A stretch of 64,000 bases of DNA from Streptomyces rubiginosohelvolus (GCF_014649875.1 NZ_BMTW01000013.1:124001-188000); one strand, 5' to 3'; shown: positions 25,385 through 33,729, numbered from the stretch's first letter. Notes: generated from the sequence alone by a model not told the origin. Program-made: numbers and translations.

Positions 25385-25876
25385 ATGAGCACCACCCGGC
25401 AGCATCCGCCGGGCGACCTCGGTCGCGAGCCGGACGAAGCGGGCGCAGCCTCGACCGTCCCGGACGGGCGGCAGTGGCGCACGCTCTCGCTCGCACAGGC
25501 CAGCGGCATCGTTCCGACGGCCCGGGACTTCGCCCGGCAGGCGCTGAACGACTGGGGCTGGCTCCCCGCGTCCACCGCGGACCGCAGGGCCGCCGCCGAG
25601 GACGTCCTGCTGGTCGTCTCCGAGCTGGTGACCAACGCCTGCCTGCATGCGGAGGGACCCGAGGAGCTCCGGATCGGCCGCACCCCCAAGGGGCTGCGGG
25701 TGGAGGTCGTCGACCGAGGGGCCGGACAGCCCGCACCCCGTACGCCGCACCGCGCGGGCCGGCCCGGGGGGCACGGCATGTTCATCGTGCAGCGCCTCTG
25801 CCTCGACTGGGGCGTGCTGCGTGCGCCGGACGCCCCGGGCAAGACGGTCTGGGCGGAGCTCGCCGCTCCGGCCTAG
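25385..25876 (+). CDS. prsI: ATP-binding anti-sigma factor (HATPase, RsbW/SpoIIAB type)
   Basis: This 163-residue GHKL ATPase has the N box ELVTNACLHA (about 81-90), a D in VEVVDRGAG and the G box GGHGMFIVQRL. There is no histidine-kinase phosphoacceptor domain. It is expected to sequester the sigma factor and phosphorylate the STAS antagonist at Ser68. The first 35 residues are disordered-looking. Start ATG at 25385, preceded by GGTGAGGTG. Symbol by synteny only. Confidence 0.85.
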   Translation: MSTTRQHPPGDLGREPDEAGAASTVPDGRQWRTLSLAQASGIVPTARDFARQALNDWGWLPASTADRRAAAEDVLLVVSELVTNACLHAEGPEELRIGRTPKGLRVEVVDRGAGQPAPRTPHRAGRPGGHGMFIVQRLCLDWGVLRAPDAPGKTVWAELAAPA

Positions 25877-25914
25877 GGCCCGCGCCTCCCGCCCTGCCCT
25901 CTCACCCGCACCGA

Positions 25915-25943
25915 AAAGAGCGCGCCGGATCGGCGCGCTCTTT
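25915..25943 (+). terminator. Rho-independent terminator after the anti-sigma gene
   Basis: AAAGAGCGCGCCG-gat-CGGCGCGCTCTTT forms a 13-bp stem followed by TTTGTCTT, one of the few canonical T-tract terminators here. Confidence 0.85.
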
Positions 25944-25973
25944 GTCTTCCCTCCATCAGGCCCCGGGCGTACC

Positions 25974-26003
25974 TTGAGCGCCCAATCTGATGTGCCGTCA
26001 GTA
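25974..26003 (+). promoter_or_regulatory. Predicted promoter and inverted repeat ahead of the surface-protein cluster
   Basis: TTGAGC (25974-25979) and TCAGTA (25998-26003) are spaced by 18 bp. CTGATG-tgc-CGTCAG (25987-26001) is an inverted repeat with 6-bp arms and one mismatch, overlapping the -10, so it may be a regulator site. Confidence 0.45.
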
Positions 26004-26060
26004 ATGCGCGCCCGTACGGTTCGTGGCGCGCGGCGGCGTCCGGCAAGAGGGGAACACGAG

Positions 26061-26789
26061 GTGCCGAACCAGAAACGGACAACTCTCGCGCTGGCGGCCG
26101 CGCTGGCGGGCTCGATCGTGGTGGCGGGCGCGCCCGCCGCGTACGCCGAGGTCGTGGACGTCAACTACCAGTGCGTGACGCCCATCGGGCCCAAGGGGGC
26201 GGTCTCGCCCATCGACATCAAGAGCGTCAAGAGCGGCAACGGCTACAAGCTCACCATGTCCTTCCAGAAGGGCGTCTCCTCCAGCCCGGTCGAGCTGGGG
26301 AAGGGGGCCATGAACCCGAGCGCCGTGATCGAACTGGGCGGCGCGGAGACGGGCAAGGTCCAGGTCTCCGGCCCGGCGAACGCCGAGGCGATACCGGCCA
26401 ACACCCCGATCAAGATCAGTGACTTGTCGGGGACGTACACCCCGAAGAAGAGCGGCAAGGTCACCTTCACCGCCGGGGTCCTGACCATCAAGGCCCTCGG
26501 TACGACCACCACCTGTACGCCCAAGAACAGCCCCGGCCCGTCCCTCGAACTCGACGTCCAGGGGGCGGGCGGATCGTCGGGCGGCGGCTCCACGGGGGGA
26601 TCGACCGGTGGCTCCACCGGCGGTGCCTCGGGAGGTGCTTCGGGAGGTGCTTCGGGAGGTGGCGAACTGCCCCGCACCGGCCCGCTGGACTCGGCGGCGG
26701 CGCTCGGCACCCTCGGCGGCACCGTGCTGCTGACCGGAGCGGCCGGAGTGCTCTGGCTGACCCGGCGCGGACAGCGCTCCGCAGGCTGA
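26061..26789 (+). CDS. Exported surface protein with LPRTG sortase signal and repeat-type beta domain
   Basis: This 242-residue preprotein has a signal peptide (residues 1-29, cleavage likely after AYA) and a compact all-beta-looking domain (about 30-165) opening with YQCVTPIG and closing with TTTTCTPK, giving two Cys that could bridge. A Gly/Ser linker with SGGASGGASGG repeats follows, then LPRTG (203-207), a hydrophobic stretch and RRGQR. That ending is a canonical sortase sorting signal, so the product should be linked to peptidoglycan. The same domain occurs twice in the protein encoded at 29000-30379. Start GTG at 26061, with GAGGGGA upstream. Confidence 0.85.
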   Translation: MPNQKRTTLALAAALAGSIVVAGAPAAYAEVVDVNYQCVTPIGPKGAVSPIDIKSVKSGNGYKLTMSFQKGVSSSPVELGKGAMNPSAVIELGGAETGKVQVSGPANAEAIPANTPIKISDLSGTYTPKKSGKVTFTAGVLTIKALGTTTTCTPKNSPGPSLELDVQGAGGSSGGGSTGGSTGGSTGGASGGASGGASGGGELPRTGPLDSAAALGTLGGTVLLTGAAGVLWLTRRGQRSAG

Positions 26790-26928
26790 TCACGGCCCGT
26801 GCGGTCCGTGCGGTCCGTGCGTCCGAGCGGTCGTGCGGCTGGCGGCCTGCGCGGCACCGGCCGTCCGTACGCCTGCGTACGGCCCGCACGGCAGCGCCAT
26901 CGGCCGCCGGAAGGCAAAGGAGCCGCCC

Positions 26929-27900
26929 ATGTCGCCACCCACCCCGCGCCGCCGCCGGGCGCTGCCCGTCCTGACGGCGGCGCTCGCCGCGCTGCTGTGC
27001 GGGCTCGCGCCCCCGGCCGCCGCCGACGACGGTCCGCCCGACTGGACGGCCCGCCCCGCCGGCGGCACCGACCGGGACGCCCGGCCGTACGTCTATCTGG
27101 AGGGCACCCCCGGCACGGTCCTCCAGGACCGCCTCACGGTGACCAACTCCGGCCGGGCCCCGCTGACCGTACGGCTCCGGGGCGACGGCCGGGCCGGGGA
27201 CTGGATCAGGTTCGCCGAGGACACGGTCACCGTCCCGGCCAGGACCCGCGCCGACGTGCCGCTCGCCCTCACGGTGCCGCACGACGCGGTGCCCGGCGAC
27301 ACCTCCGGGGAAGCCGTGGCCACCGGCGGGGGCGAGGAGATCCGCGTACCGGTCCGGATCCGGACGGTCGGCCCGACGCTGGCGGCGCTCGGCGTCGAGG
27401 ACGTCGAGGTGTCCGGCGGGACCATCCGGTACGCCCTGGTCAACCGGGGCAACGCGATGCTGAGGCCCCGGCTGGCGGTGCGCGCCGAGGGGGTGTTCGG
27501 CACGCTGCTGGACCGCCCGGAACGGCCTCTGCCGCTGGAGCTCGCCCCCGGCCGGAGGGTCGAGCGGACCGAACCCTGGCCCGACGCCCCGGCCCTGGAC
27601 GCGGTCACCGTACGGCTGCGGGTCACCGCGTCGGGGGGTGCCCGGGACGAGGCCGAGGCCTCGGCGACGTACGTCCCGGTGGCCCCGGCGATCGGCGGCG
27701 GGCTGCTGGTCCTCGGCGGCCTGGCCGCGCTCGCCTCCGGCGCGTACCGACGGTGGCGCACCGGGTGCGCGGGCCCGCAACCGCCCCCGGACGCGGGGCC
27801 CGCGGTGCAGCCGGAGCCCCCGGAGCAGGCCGGACCTCCGGAGCAGGCGCAACTCCCGGTGGCCACCGAACCGTTGCTGAAGGCGGGAGTGAAGACGTGA
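26929..27900 (+). CDS. Exported, C-terminally membrane-anchored Ig-like protein
   Basis: This 323-residue protein has a signal peptide (about 1-35, arginine-rich start, APPAAA-DD cleavage). Beta-rich repeats follow (TVTNSGRAPLTVRLRGDG and VSGGTIRYALVNRGNAMLRP) resembling NEW3/DUF916-type Ig domains. One transmembrane helix (APAIGGGLLVLGGLAALASG, about 263-282) and a Pro/Glu-rich cytoplasmic tail complete it. The ATG at 26929 has AAAGGAG seven bases upstream; an earlier start at 26833 has no ribosome site. Its stop overlaps the next start (GTGA). Confidence 0.8.
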   Translation: MSPPTPRRRRALPVLTAALAALLCGLAPPAAADDGPPDWTARPAGGTDRDARPYVYLEGTPGTVLQDRLTVTNSGRAPLTVRLRGDGRAGDWIRFAEDTVTVPARTRADVPLALTVPHDAVPGDTSGEAVATGGGEEIRVPVRIRTVGPTLAALGVEDVEVSGGTIRYALVNRGNAMLRPRLAVRAEGVFGTLLDRPERPLPLELAPGRRVERTEPWPDAPALDAVTVRLRVTASGGARDEAEASATYVPVAPAIGGGLLVLGGLAALASGAYRRWRTGCAGPQPPPDAGPAVQPEPPEQAGPPEQAQLPVATEPLLKAGVKT

Positions 27901-29003
27901 CGCGGCAGCCCGGACCCGAAGCCCCCCACCCGACCCGACCGACCGGCCCCCCATCCCTCACCGCCCTTCTTACGCTCCTCGCCCTCCTGCCCGCCCTCTG
28001 CGCCCTGTTCGTCCTGACCGCGCCGGGTGCTCGGGCGGCCGAGGGCGACCCCGCCGTCAGCCTGTCCAAGAAGGAGGCGGGCAAGGGCGGGGAGATCACC
28101 GTCAGGGGCAGCGGCTGGCGGCCCGACGCGCTGCTGATGCTGCTGATCTGCGGTCAGTCCACGCCGGAGCGGGGCGTGATCGGCGGTACCAACTCCTGCG
28201 CCAACGCCGACGGCCGCGCCGTCACGACCGACAAGAAGGGCGCGTTCAGCAAGAAGCTGCCGGTGACCGAACCGCCGAAACCGTGCCCCTGCGTGGTGCA
28301 CGTCGCCACGGTGACGGGTGAAGAGGCGCTGGCCGACGCGGTGTTCACGGTGGCGGGCCATCCGACGGCGGAGCTGCCGCGGCAGGGCGGCGACGGGAAG
28401 CTCGCGGTGCTGGCCACCACCCGGCTGGAGGGCGACAGCTCCCTGCTCACCTGGTTCGGGGCCCCGCCCGCCCGCCGGCTCGTCCTCACCGTGGGCAATC
28501 TCGGGTCGGACCCGGTCCAGGACCCCGTCTTCGAGATCGGCACCGCGCACGGCGTCTACGCGCCGCAGTGGGAGGAACGCCAGTGGCGCGGCACGGTCGC
28601 GCCCGGCGGCAAGGCGCGGATCGAGCTGCCGGTCGAGCTGTCCGCGGGCGCGCACGGCGACTACCAGGTCTCCCTGCGGTACGGGGACAAGGTGCTGGCC
28701 GAGCAGCCGTGGGGGGTGGGCCGGCCCTGGGGCGTCACGCTCTTCTGGGTCCTGCTCTGCCTGGTCGTCCCGGCGGCGGTCTTCCGTATCGGCATGGCCG
28801 TCGTGGACAAGGTCCGGCCCCGCCCCGCCGGCGCGCACCGCCTGCGGAGGCCGACCGCGCCCACCGCCGTCATCGCGAAGACGAAGACGAAAGCGGACAC
28901 GGACACGAACGCGAACGCGACCACGGCCGTGCTGCCGTGGTTCACCCCGGATTCCGCACCGTCAGAGAACCGACCCCGACCCACGACGAAGGGACAAGCG
29001 TGA
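27897..29003 (+). CDS. Exported membrane protein with neocarzinostatin-like domain
   Basis: This 368-residue protein has a signal sequence (about 20-48). The following domain (about 50-145) starts with AVSLSKKEAGKGGEITVRGSGW and has Cys pairs in LLICGQS...NSCAN and PCPCVVHVATV. This pattern is like the enediyne-apoprotein (neocarzinostatin) family fold. A second beta domain (VLTVGNLGSDPVQDPVFEIG) and one TM helix (VTLFWVLLCLVVPAAVF, about 280-300) follow. The neocarzinostatin resemblance is by eye. GTG start at 27897 and stop both overlap neighbours by 4 bp, so the genes are translationally coupled. Confidence 0.75.
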   Translation: MTRQPGPEAPHPTRPTGPPSLTALLTLLALLPALCALFVLTAPGARAAEGDPAVSLSKKEAGKGGEITVRGSGWRPDALLMLLICGQSTPERGVIGGTNSCANADGRAVTTDKKGAFSKKLPVTEPPKPCPCVVHVATVTGEEALADAVFTVAGHPTAELPRQGGDGKLAVLATTRLEGDSSLLTWFGAPPARRLVLTVGNLGSDPVQDPVFEIGTAHGVYAPQWEERQWRGTVAPGGKARIELPVELSAGAHGDYQVSLRYGDKVLAEQPWGVGRPWGVTLFWVLLCLVVPAAVFRIGMAVVDKVRPRPAGAHRLRRPTAPTAVIAKTKTKADTDTNANATTAVLPWFTPDSAPSENRPRPTTKGQA

Positions 29004-30379
29004 GAACGCAACGGAGGATGAGCGCGGCAGGAGTCGCGCTGATGCTCGGCGGCGCGGGCATCCTGATGGCCGCGAGCCCGGCCCAGGCCGCCGAGGTCAG
29101 TTACGCGACGGAGTGCGTGCCGCCGCCGATCTCGGGACTGCCCGCCGTGCAGGGCACCACGAAGGTGGAGCTGACCGCTCCGGCCGAGGCGAAGGTGGGC
29201 GACGAGATCGAGGTCGTCTGGAAGACGGTCGAGGCCGCGTCCAAGAACCCGGACGTGCTGGACCTGGGGGCGGACACGGTCAAGCCGACCGGAACCGTCA
29301 CCCTGGGCGGTGCGGCGAGCGGCGAACTGAAGCTGGAGGGCCCCCGGCAGAACCCGCCGATCCCCAAGAACAGCCCGATGGTGCTGCCCGACATGAAGGG
29401 CACGCTGAAGCTGGAGAAGGCCGGGGAGATCACGCTGACCCCGGGCGCGTACAACATCAACGTGTCCAAGCCGATCTCCACGGACACCAAGTGCGCGCCG
29501 AAGGAGGAGGTGCGGCCGGGCGCCACGATCAAGGTCACCGAGGGCGGCGGCTCCACCACCGGCGGCACGACCTCCGGCGGCACGGACACCGGCGGCACCA
29601 CCACCGGAGGCACGGACACCGGTGGCACGACGACGGGCGGTTCGGACAGCGGCGGTTCGGACTCCGGAGGCAGCACGTCCGGGGGCGGTGACGGCGGAAG
29701 CACCGGCGGCGGAGGCGGCGAGACCGACTTCCCCGGCAAGGAGGTGTCCGTCGCCTACGCGTGCAAGACGCCCATCGGGGACAAGAACGCCACCTCACCG
29801 GTCCGTATCAGCGCCAAGAAGAACGGCGGCGACTACGACCTGACGGTGAAGTTCAGCAAGTCCGTGATGGACAGCCCGATCGACATTCCGGCGGGCCAGG
29901 TCAAGCCGTCCATGGAGGTCGAGCTCGGCGGGGCGGACCAGGGCACGGTCAAGGTCGAGGGGCCGCTGAACAAGGAGGTCATCAAGACCGGCGCCCCGAT
30001 CGAGATCCCGGATCTCACCGGCACGTACAAGCCCGGCGCGAGCGGGAAGTCCACGCTCAGCCCCGGCGTCCTGACGGTGATGGCCGCCGGTACGACGACC
30101 ACCTGCACCCCGCCCGCCGATGTGGCCGTCTCCCTGGAACTGGACACCTCCGCCCAGCCGGGCGGCGCGTCCGGCGGCAGCGGAAGCGGCGGCGCGGCGG
30201 TCTCCGGCGGAGCTGCGGCGTCCGGCGGCGGCACGGACTCGGGTGGCGGCCTGGCCGCCACCGGCGCCGAGGACGGCGGCGCGCTGAGAGCACTCGGCCT
30301 GGTCGCCGGCACGGCGATCCTGCTGGGCGGCGCGGTGTTCACGTTCACGCCCTGGCGGAAGCTGCGCGGCATGCGCTGA
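29000..30379 (+). CDS. Exported two-domain surface protein with LAATG sortase signal
   Basis: This 459-residue preprotein has a signal peptide (1-31, AQA-AE). Domain A (about 32-175) runs from ATECVPPP to TKCAPKE. A Gly/Thr/Ser linker with TGGT/SGG repeats is encoded at about 29550-29720. Domain B (about 250-375) runs from YACKTPIG to TTTTCTPP and is clearly homologous to the domain of the 26061 product. A second Gly-rich linker ends in LAATG (418-422), a hydrophobic helix and WRKLRGMR. LAxTG is the signal used by class E sortases for long chaplins. The gene is the last of the coupled cluster. Confidence 0.85.
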   Translation: MRTQRRMSAAGVALMLGGAGILMAASPAQAAEVSYATECVPPPISGLPAVQGTTKVELTAPAEAKVGDEIEVVWKTVEAASKNPDVLDLGADTVKPTGTVTLGGAASGELKLEGPRQNPPIPKNSPMVLPDMKGTLKLEKAGEITLTPGAYNINVSKPISTDTKCAPKEEVRPGATIKVTEGGGSTTGGTTSGGTDTGGTTTGGTDTGGTTTGGSDSGGSDSGGSTSGGGDGGSTGGGGGETDFPGKEVSVAYACKTPIGDKNATSPVRISAKKNGGDYDLTVKFSKSVMDSPIDIPAGQVKPSMEVELGGADQGTVKVEGPLNKEVIKTGAPIEIPDLTGTYKPGASGKSTLSPGVLTVMAAGTTTTCTPPADVAVSLELDTSAQPGGASGGSGSGGAAVSGGAAASGGGTDSGGGLAATGAEDGGALRALGLVAGTAILLGGAVFTFTPWRKLRGMR

Positions 30380-30391
30380 GCGAGGGGCACG

Positions 30392-30422
30392 AGCCTGGAC
30401 CGGGCCGCTCCCGGTCCAGGCT
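30392..30422 (+). terminator. Terminator of the surface-protein cluster
   Basis: AGCCTGGACCGGG-ccgct-CCCGGTCCAGGCT, a perfect 13-bp stem starting 13 bp after the stop codon. Confidence 0.8.
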
Positions 30423-30585
30423 CAGAACTAGCTCAAATCGTCGGCCTCACCTTGCTCGCACAAGATCGAGAAGGCTAGGTTCCTCAGGTGCCTCTTCGCA
30501 GGAGCGAAGAGAATGATCTGGGTGCGGCGCTCACCGGCAGGCTTGACCACCTGCCCGGCCCGCACCAGTGGAGAAAAGGAACATC

Positions 30586-30951
30586 ATGAAGGTGACCTGG
30601 GGGAAGAAGGCTGCGACGGGCGTGCTCGCCGGCCTGCTGATGACGTCCGGACTGTCGCTCGCCACCGCGGCGCCCGCCGCCGCGGCCGGTGCGAAGTACA
30701 CCTGCAAGGCCACGCCCAGCCTCTCGCTGGGGCGTCCGGTCTCGACGTCGTCCTGCAAGAAGTCGTCGAAGGGGAAGGCCGTCAAGAAGCACCGCGCCGT
30801 GCTCGTGTGCGACGTCGTGCGCGGCCGGGGTGCCGAGCACACCATCCCGTGGACGGTGTTCGGCGACTGGAAGAAGCCCGGCGAGAAGTCCTCGGTGAAG
30901 TGCGGGTTCAGCAGCTTCCTGCGCAGCGTCAAGGTCGAGACCAAGAAGTAG
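30586..30951 (+). CDS. Small exported basic protein with four cysteines
   Basis: This 121-residue preprotein has a signal peptide (about 1-34, cleavage near AAAA-GAKY). A mature part of about 85 residues is rich in Lys, Ser and Cys (YTCKATP, SSCKKSSKGK, LVCDVVRG, VKCGFSSF), so two disulfides are likely. The ATG at 30586 is used because AAAAGGA (30575-30581) precedes it; a GTG at 30568 would include that site. It has its own upstream region after a terminator. Family not recognised; its position suggests a cell-wall role but nothing more can be said. Confidence 0.75.
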   Translation: MKVTWGKKAATGVLAGLLMTSGLSLATAAPAAAAGAKYTCKATPSLSLGRPVSTSSCKKSSKGKAVKKHRAVLVCDVVRGRGAEHTIPWTVFGDWKKPGEKSSVKCGFSSFLRSVKVETKK

Positions 30952-31000
30952 TCGGGACCGAGAAGCAGTCGAGGCCGCGAAGTACCGGCCGACGGCAGAC

Positions 31001-31043
31001 GGCAGCGGGTCCGCACGAGAGCTTCTCGTGCGGACCCGCTGCC
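31001..31043. terminator. Very strong bidirectional terminator
   Basis: GGCAGCGGGTCCGCACGAGA (31001-31020) pairs perfectly over 20 bp with 31024-31043 around a GCT loop, between the small exported protein and the convergent peptide transporter. A partial copy of the left end (gacggcagac) lies just upstream. Confidence 0.85.
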
Positions 31044-31062
31044 GTTCTTCCCCGGTGGGGAG

Positions 31063-32562
31063 TTACTTCACGCCGCCCATGAGGGCGCGGATCTTGCGGC
31101 CCGCCACCATGAAGGCGAGACCCGCGGCCACCGCCACGACCGCCTGCAGCGTGTAGTACGCGGCGTCGCCCAGCGGGGCGTTGAGCTTGGTGGTCCAGCC
31201 GTTCAGGGCGTTGCCCGTCGAGGTGGCCAGGAACCACAGACCCATGATCTGGCCGACGAACATCTTCGGCGCCAGCTTCGTGGAGAGCGACAGGCCGACC
31301 GGGGAGAGGCACATCTCACCCATGGTCTGCGCCAGGTAGACCGCGAGCAGCCAGAACACGGTGACCTTGCCCGTGTCGCTGTTGGCCGCGGCGGCGCCCG
31401 CCAGGCCCATGATGCCGAAGGAGCCACCGATGAGGAGCATCGCCAGGGCGAACTTCATCGGGGTGCTGGGCTCACGGTTGCGCGTGGCCAGCTTGACCCA
31501 GAGCGCGGCGAAGATCGGGGCCAGGATGATGACCATGGCCGGGTTGACCGACTGCAGCCAGGAGGCCGGGAACTCCCAGCCGCCGATGAAGCGGTCCGTC
31601 TTGTTGTCCGCGAAGATCGTCAGCAGCGAACCGGACTGGTCGTAGATCATCCAGAACAGCACGGCGGTGATGAAGAACCACACGTACGCCTTGATCTTCG
31701 GGCGGTCCTCCGCCGTCAGCGCCGGGTCCCGGAAGATCGTGATGAAGTAGATGATCGGGACGACGACGCCCAGCACGGCCAGGACGTTGACGATGTGCTC
31801 GATGTCGTACGTGCCCAGCGCCAGGTCGATCAGCAGCGCGGCGACCGCGATACCGACCCACAGGACCACCTTGCGCAGCGTCTTCCGCCGCTCCTCGGGG
31901 GAGATGGGCTTCGCGGGCAGCTTGCCGACGTCGCCGAGGTGCTTGGAGCCGATCGCGTACTGGATCACCGCGAAGGTCATACCGACACCGGCGACACCGA
32001 AGCCGAGGTGCCAGTTGACGTGCTCGCCGAGGTAGCCGACCAGCAGCGGGGCGGCGAGGCCACCGATGTTGATCGCCATGTAGAAGAGCGTGAAACCGGC
32101 GTCGCGGCGGGCGCTGGTCTGGCCCTCGTAGAGGCCGCCGACCATCGCCGAGATGTTCGGCTTCAGCAGGCCCGTACCGGCCGCGATCAGCGCCAGGCCG
32201 ACGAAGAACGCGATGTCGCTCGGCAGTGCCAGGGTGAAGTGGCCCAGCGCGATGATGATCCCGCCGACCAGAACGGCCTTGCGGGCGCCCCAGAGGCGGT
32301 CGGCGACCCAGCCGCCGGGCATCGCGGCCATGTAGACGACGGCGTTGTAGACACCGTAGATGGAGGCGGCGAGCGCCTCCCGGCCCTCGAGGGGGCCGTC
32401 GAGCACCGCGGCCACCAAGTACAGGGTGAGGATGGCGCGCATCCCGTACCAGGAGAAGCGTTCCCACATCTCCGTCATGAACAGGGTGGCCATACCGCGG
32501 GGGTGGCCGAAGAAGGTCTGCTCGCCGGAGTTCGGCGAGTCCTTCGTCAGGCTGGACGCCAT
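31063..32562 (-). CDS. POT/PTR family proton-coupled oligopeptide transporter
   Basis: This 499-residue protein has 12-14 hydrophobic segments and the POT signature near its start: FFGHPRG followed by EMWERFSWYGMRAILTLYL (the ExxERFxYYG motif). The second PTR motif is FTLFYMAINIGGLAAPLLVGYLGE. It imports di- and tripeptides with protons across the cytoplasmic membrane. ATG at 32562 has AAGGA upstream; the open frame to 32781 is not supported. It is divergent from a two-component system, with 489 bp between. Confidence 0.93.
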   Translation of the reverse strand: MASSLTKDSPNSGEQTFFGHPRGMATLFMTEMWERFSWYGMRAILTLYLVAAVLDGPLEGREALAASIYGVYNAVVYMAAMPGGWVADRLWGARKAVLVGGIIIALGHFTLALPSDIAFFVGLALIAAGTGLLKPNISAMVGGLYEGQTSARRDAGFTLFYMAINIGGLAAPLLVGYLGEHVNWHLGFGVAGVGMTFAVIQYAIGSKHLGDVGKLPAKPISPEERRKTLRKVVLWVGIAVAALLIDLALGTYDIEHIVNVLAVLGVVVPIIYFITIFRDPALTAEDRPKIKAYVWFFITAVLFWMIYDQSGSLLTIFADNKTDRFIGGWEFPASWLQSVNPAMVIILAPIFAALWVKLATRNREPSTPMKFALAMLLIGGSFGIMGLAGAAAANSDTGKVTVFWLLAVYLAQTMGEMCLSPVGLSLSTKLAPKMFVGQIMGLWFLATSTGNALNGWTTKLNAPLGDAAYYTLQAVVAVAAGLAFMVAGRKIRALMGGVK

Positions 32563-33039
32563 GGTCGATCCTTGCTGGTCGGGACGCGCCGCCTCGTGAG
32601 CGGTACGCGCCCGGTGGGGGGCAGCCGGCACCGGCGCGGCGTGCCCCGTCCCCGCGCCTGAGGGGACGTGCTCCATGCGGCCGGGCTCCTGGCGGGGGCT
32701 CGGCGGTGGAGCGGGGAAGAACCGCGTCGGGATCCACACCCGGGGCGCGTCCTCGCGCTCCGGGCCCGGCTCACAGGTCATTCACTCAGAGCGGGCCGGC
32801 GAAAACCGGCCCCGCACACAAAAGAGACCCTTGGCGCTCATGGCTGCCCAAAGGTCCTTGAGTAGTGCAACAGGCGTCGGGACACCATACGACACGACAC
32901 GGCGGGATATGGAAGGACTTGAGAGATGGATCACAGGTCCTGACGGAACCAGACTCCCATATTCAAAGGTCTCCGTCCTCTTTACGGCGCTGACCCGCAG
33001 GTGGCGTCGCGGGCCTCACTCCGGGGCCCCCGGCCGGAC
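32563..33039. other. Long intergenic region between the peptide transporter and the two-component genes
   Basis: About 480 bp without a credible gene. The part 32830-32990 is AT-richer than average and probably holds the divergent promoters. I saw no clear inverted repeat or riboswitch. Confidence 0.45.
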
Positions 33040-33045
33040 TACCAT
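33040..33045 (+). promoter_or_regulatory. -10 element of a likely leaderless response-regulator mRNA
   Basis: TACCAT ends six bases before the ATG at 33052, placing transcription start at the start codon. No Shine-Dalgarno sequence is visible. Confidence 0.45.
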
Positions 33046-33051
33046 CAGTCC

Positions 33052-33729
33052 ATGACCCGTGTACTGCTCGCCGAGGACGACGCATCCATCTCGGAGCCAC
33101 TGGCCCGCGCACTGCGTCGGGAGGGTTACGAGGTCGAGGTCCGCCAGGACGGTCCGACCGCGCTCGACGCCGGACTCCAGGGCGGTATCGACCTGGTCGT
33201 CCTCGATCTGGGGCTGCCCGGGATGGACGGTCTCGAAGTCGCCCGCAGGCTCCGGGCCGGCGGGCACACCATCCCGATCCTGGTGCTGACGGCCCGCGCG
33301 GACGAGGTCGACACGGTCGTCGGCCTGGACGCGGGCGCCGACGACTACGTCACCAAGCCGTTCCGGCTCGCCGAGCTCCTCGCCCGGGTCCGCGCCCTGC
33401 TGCGCCGCGGCGCCTCCGAGCCCGTGCCGCAGCCCGCCACCCACGGCGTCAGGATCGACGTCGAGTCGCACCGCGCCTGGATGGGCGAGGAGGAACTCCA
33501 GCTCACCGCCAAGGAGTTCGACCTGCTGCGGGTTCTCGTCCGGGACGCCGGCCGGGTCGTCACCCGCGACCAGCTGATGCGCGAGGTCTGGGACACCACC
33601 TGGTGGTCCTCCACCAAGACCCTCGACATGCACATCTCCTGGCTGCGCAAGAAGCTCGGCGACGACGCCGCCAATCCGCGCTACATCGCCACCGTCCGGG
33701 GCGTCGGCTTCCGGTTCGAGAAGAGCTGA
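33052..33729 (+). CDS. OmpR-family response regulator
   Basis: This 225-residue protein has a receiver domain with acidic pocket E8/D9-D10, phospho-acceptor Asp52 in LVVLDLGLPGMDG, Thr80 and Lys102 (TKPF). A C-terminal OmpR/PhoB winged helix (about 130-222; LTAKEFDLLRVL, SWLRKKLGDD, VRGVGFRF) follows. It is transcribed with the sensor kinase 58 bp downstream. Start ATG at 33052 gives the family N-terminus MTRVLLAEDD. The signal is unknown. Confidence 0.95.
   Translation: MTRVLLAEDDASISEPLARALRREGYEVEVRQDGPTALDAGLQGGIDLVVLDLGLPGMDGLEVARRLRAGGHTIPILVLTARADEVDTVVGLDAGADDYVTKPFRLAELLARVRALLRRGASEPVPQPATHGVRIDVESHRAWMGEEELQLTAKEFDLLRVLVRDAGRVVTRDQLMREVWDTTWWSSTKTLDMHISWLRKKLGDDAANPRYIATVRGVGFRFEKS

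Noticed and set aside
10327..27972. Other TTA/TAA triplets as bldA-dependent codons
   Set aside because: TTA or its complement inside coding regions at 10327, 15297, 23777 and 27970 was checked and is out of frame (mostly part of xxT-TAC tyrosine codons).
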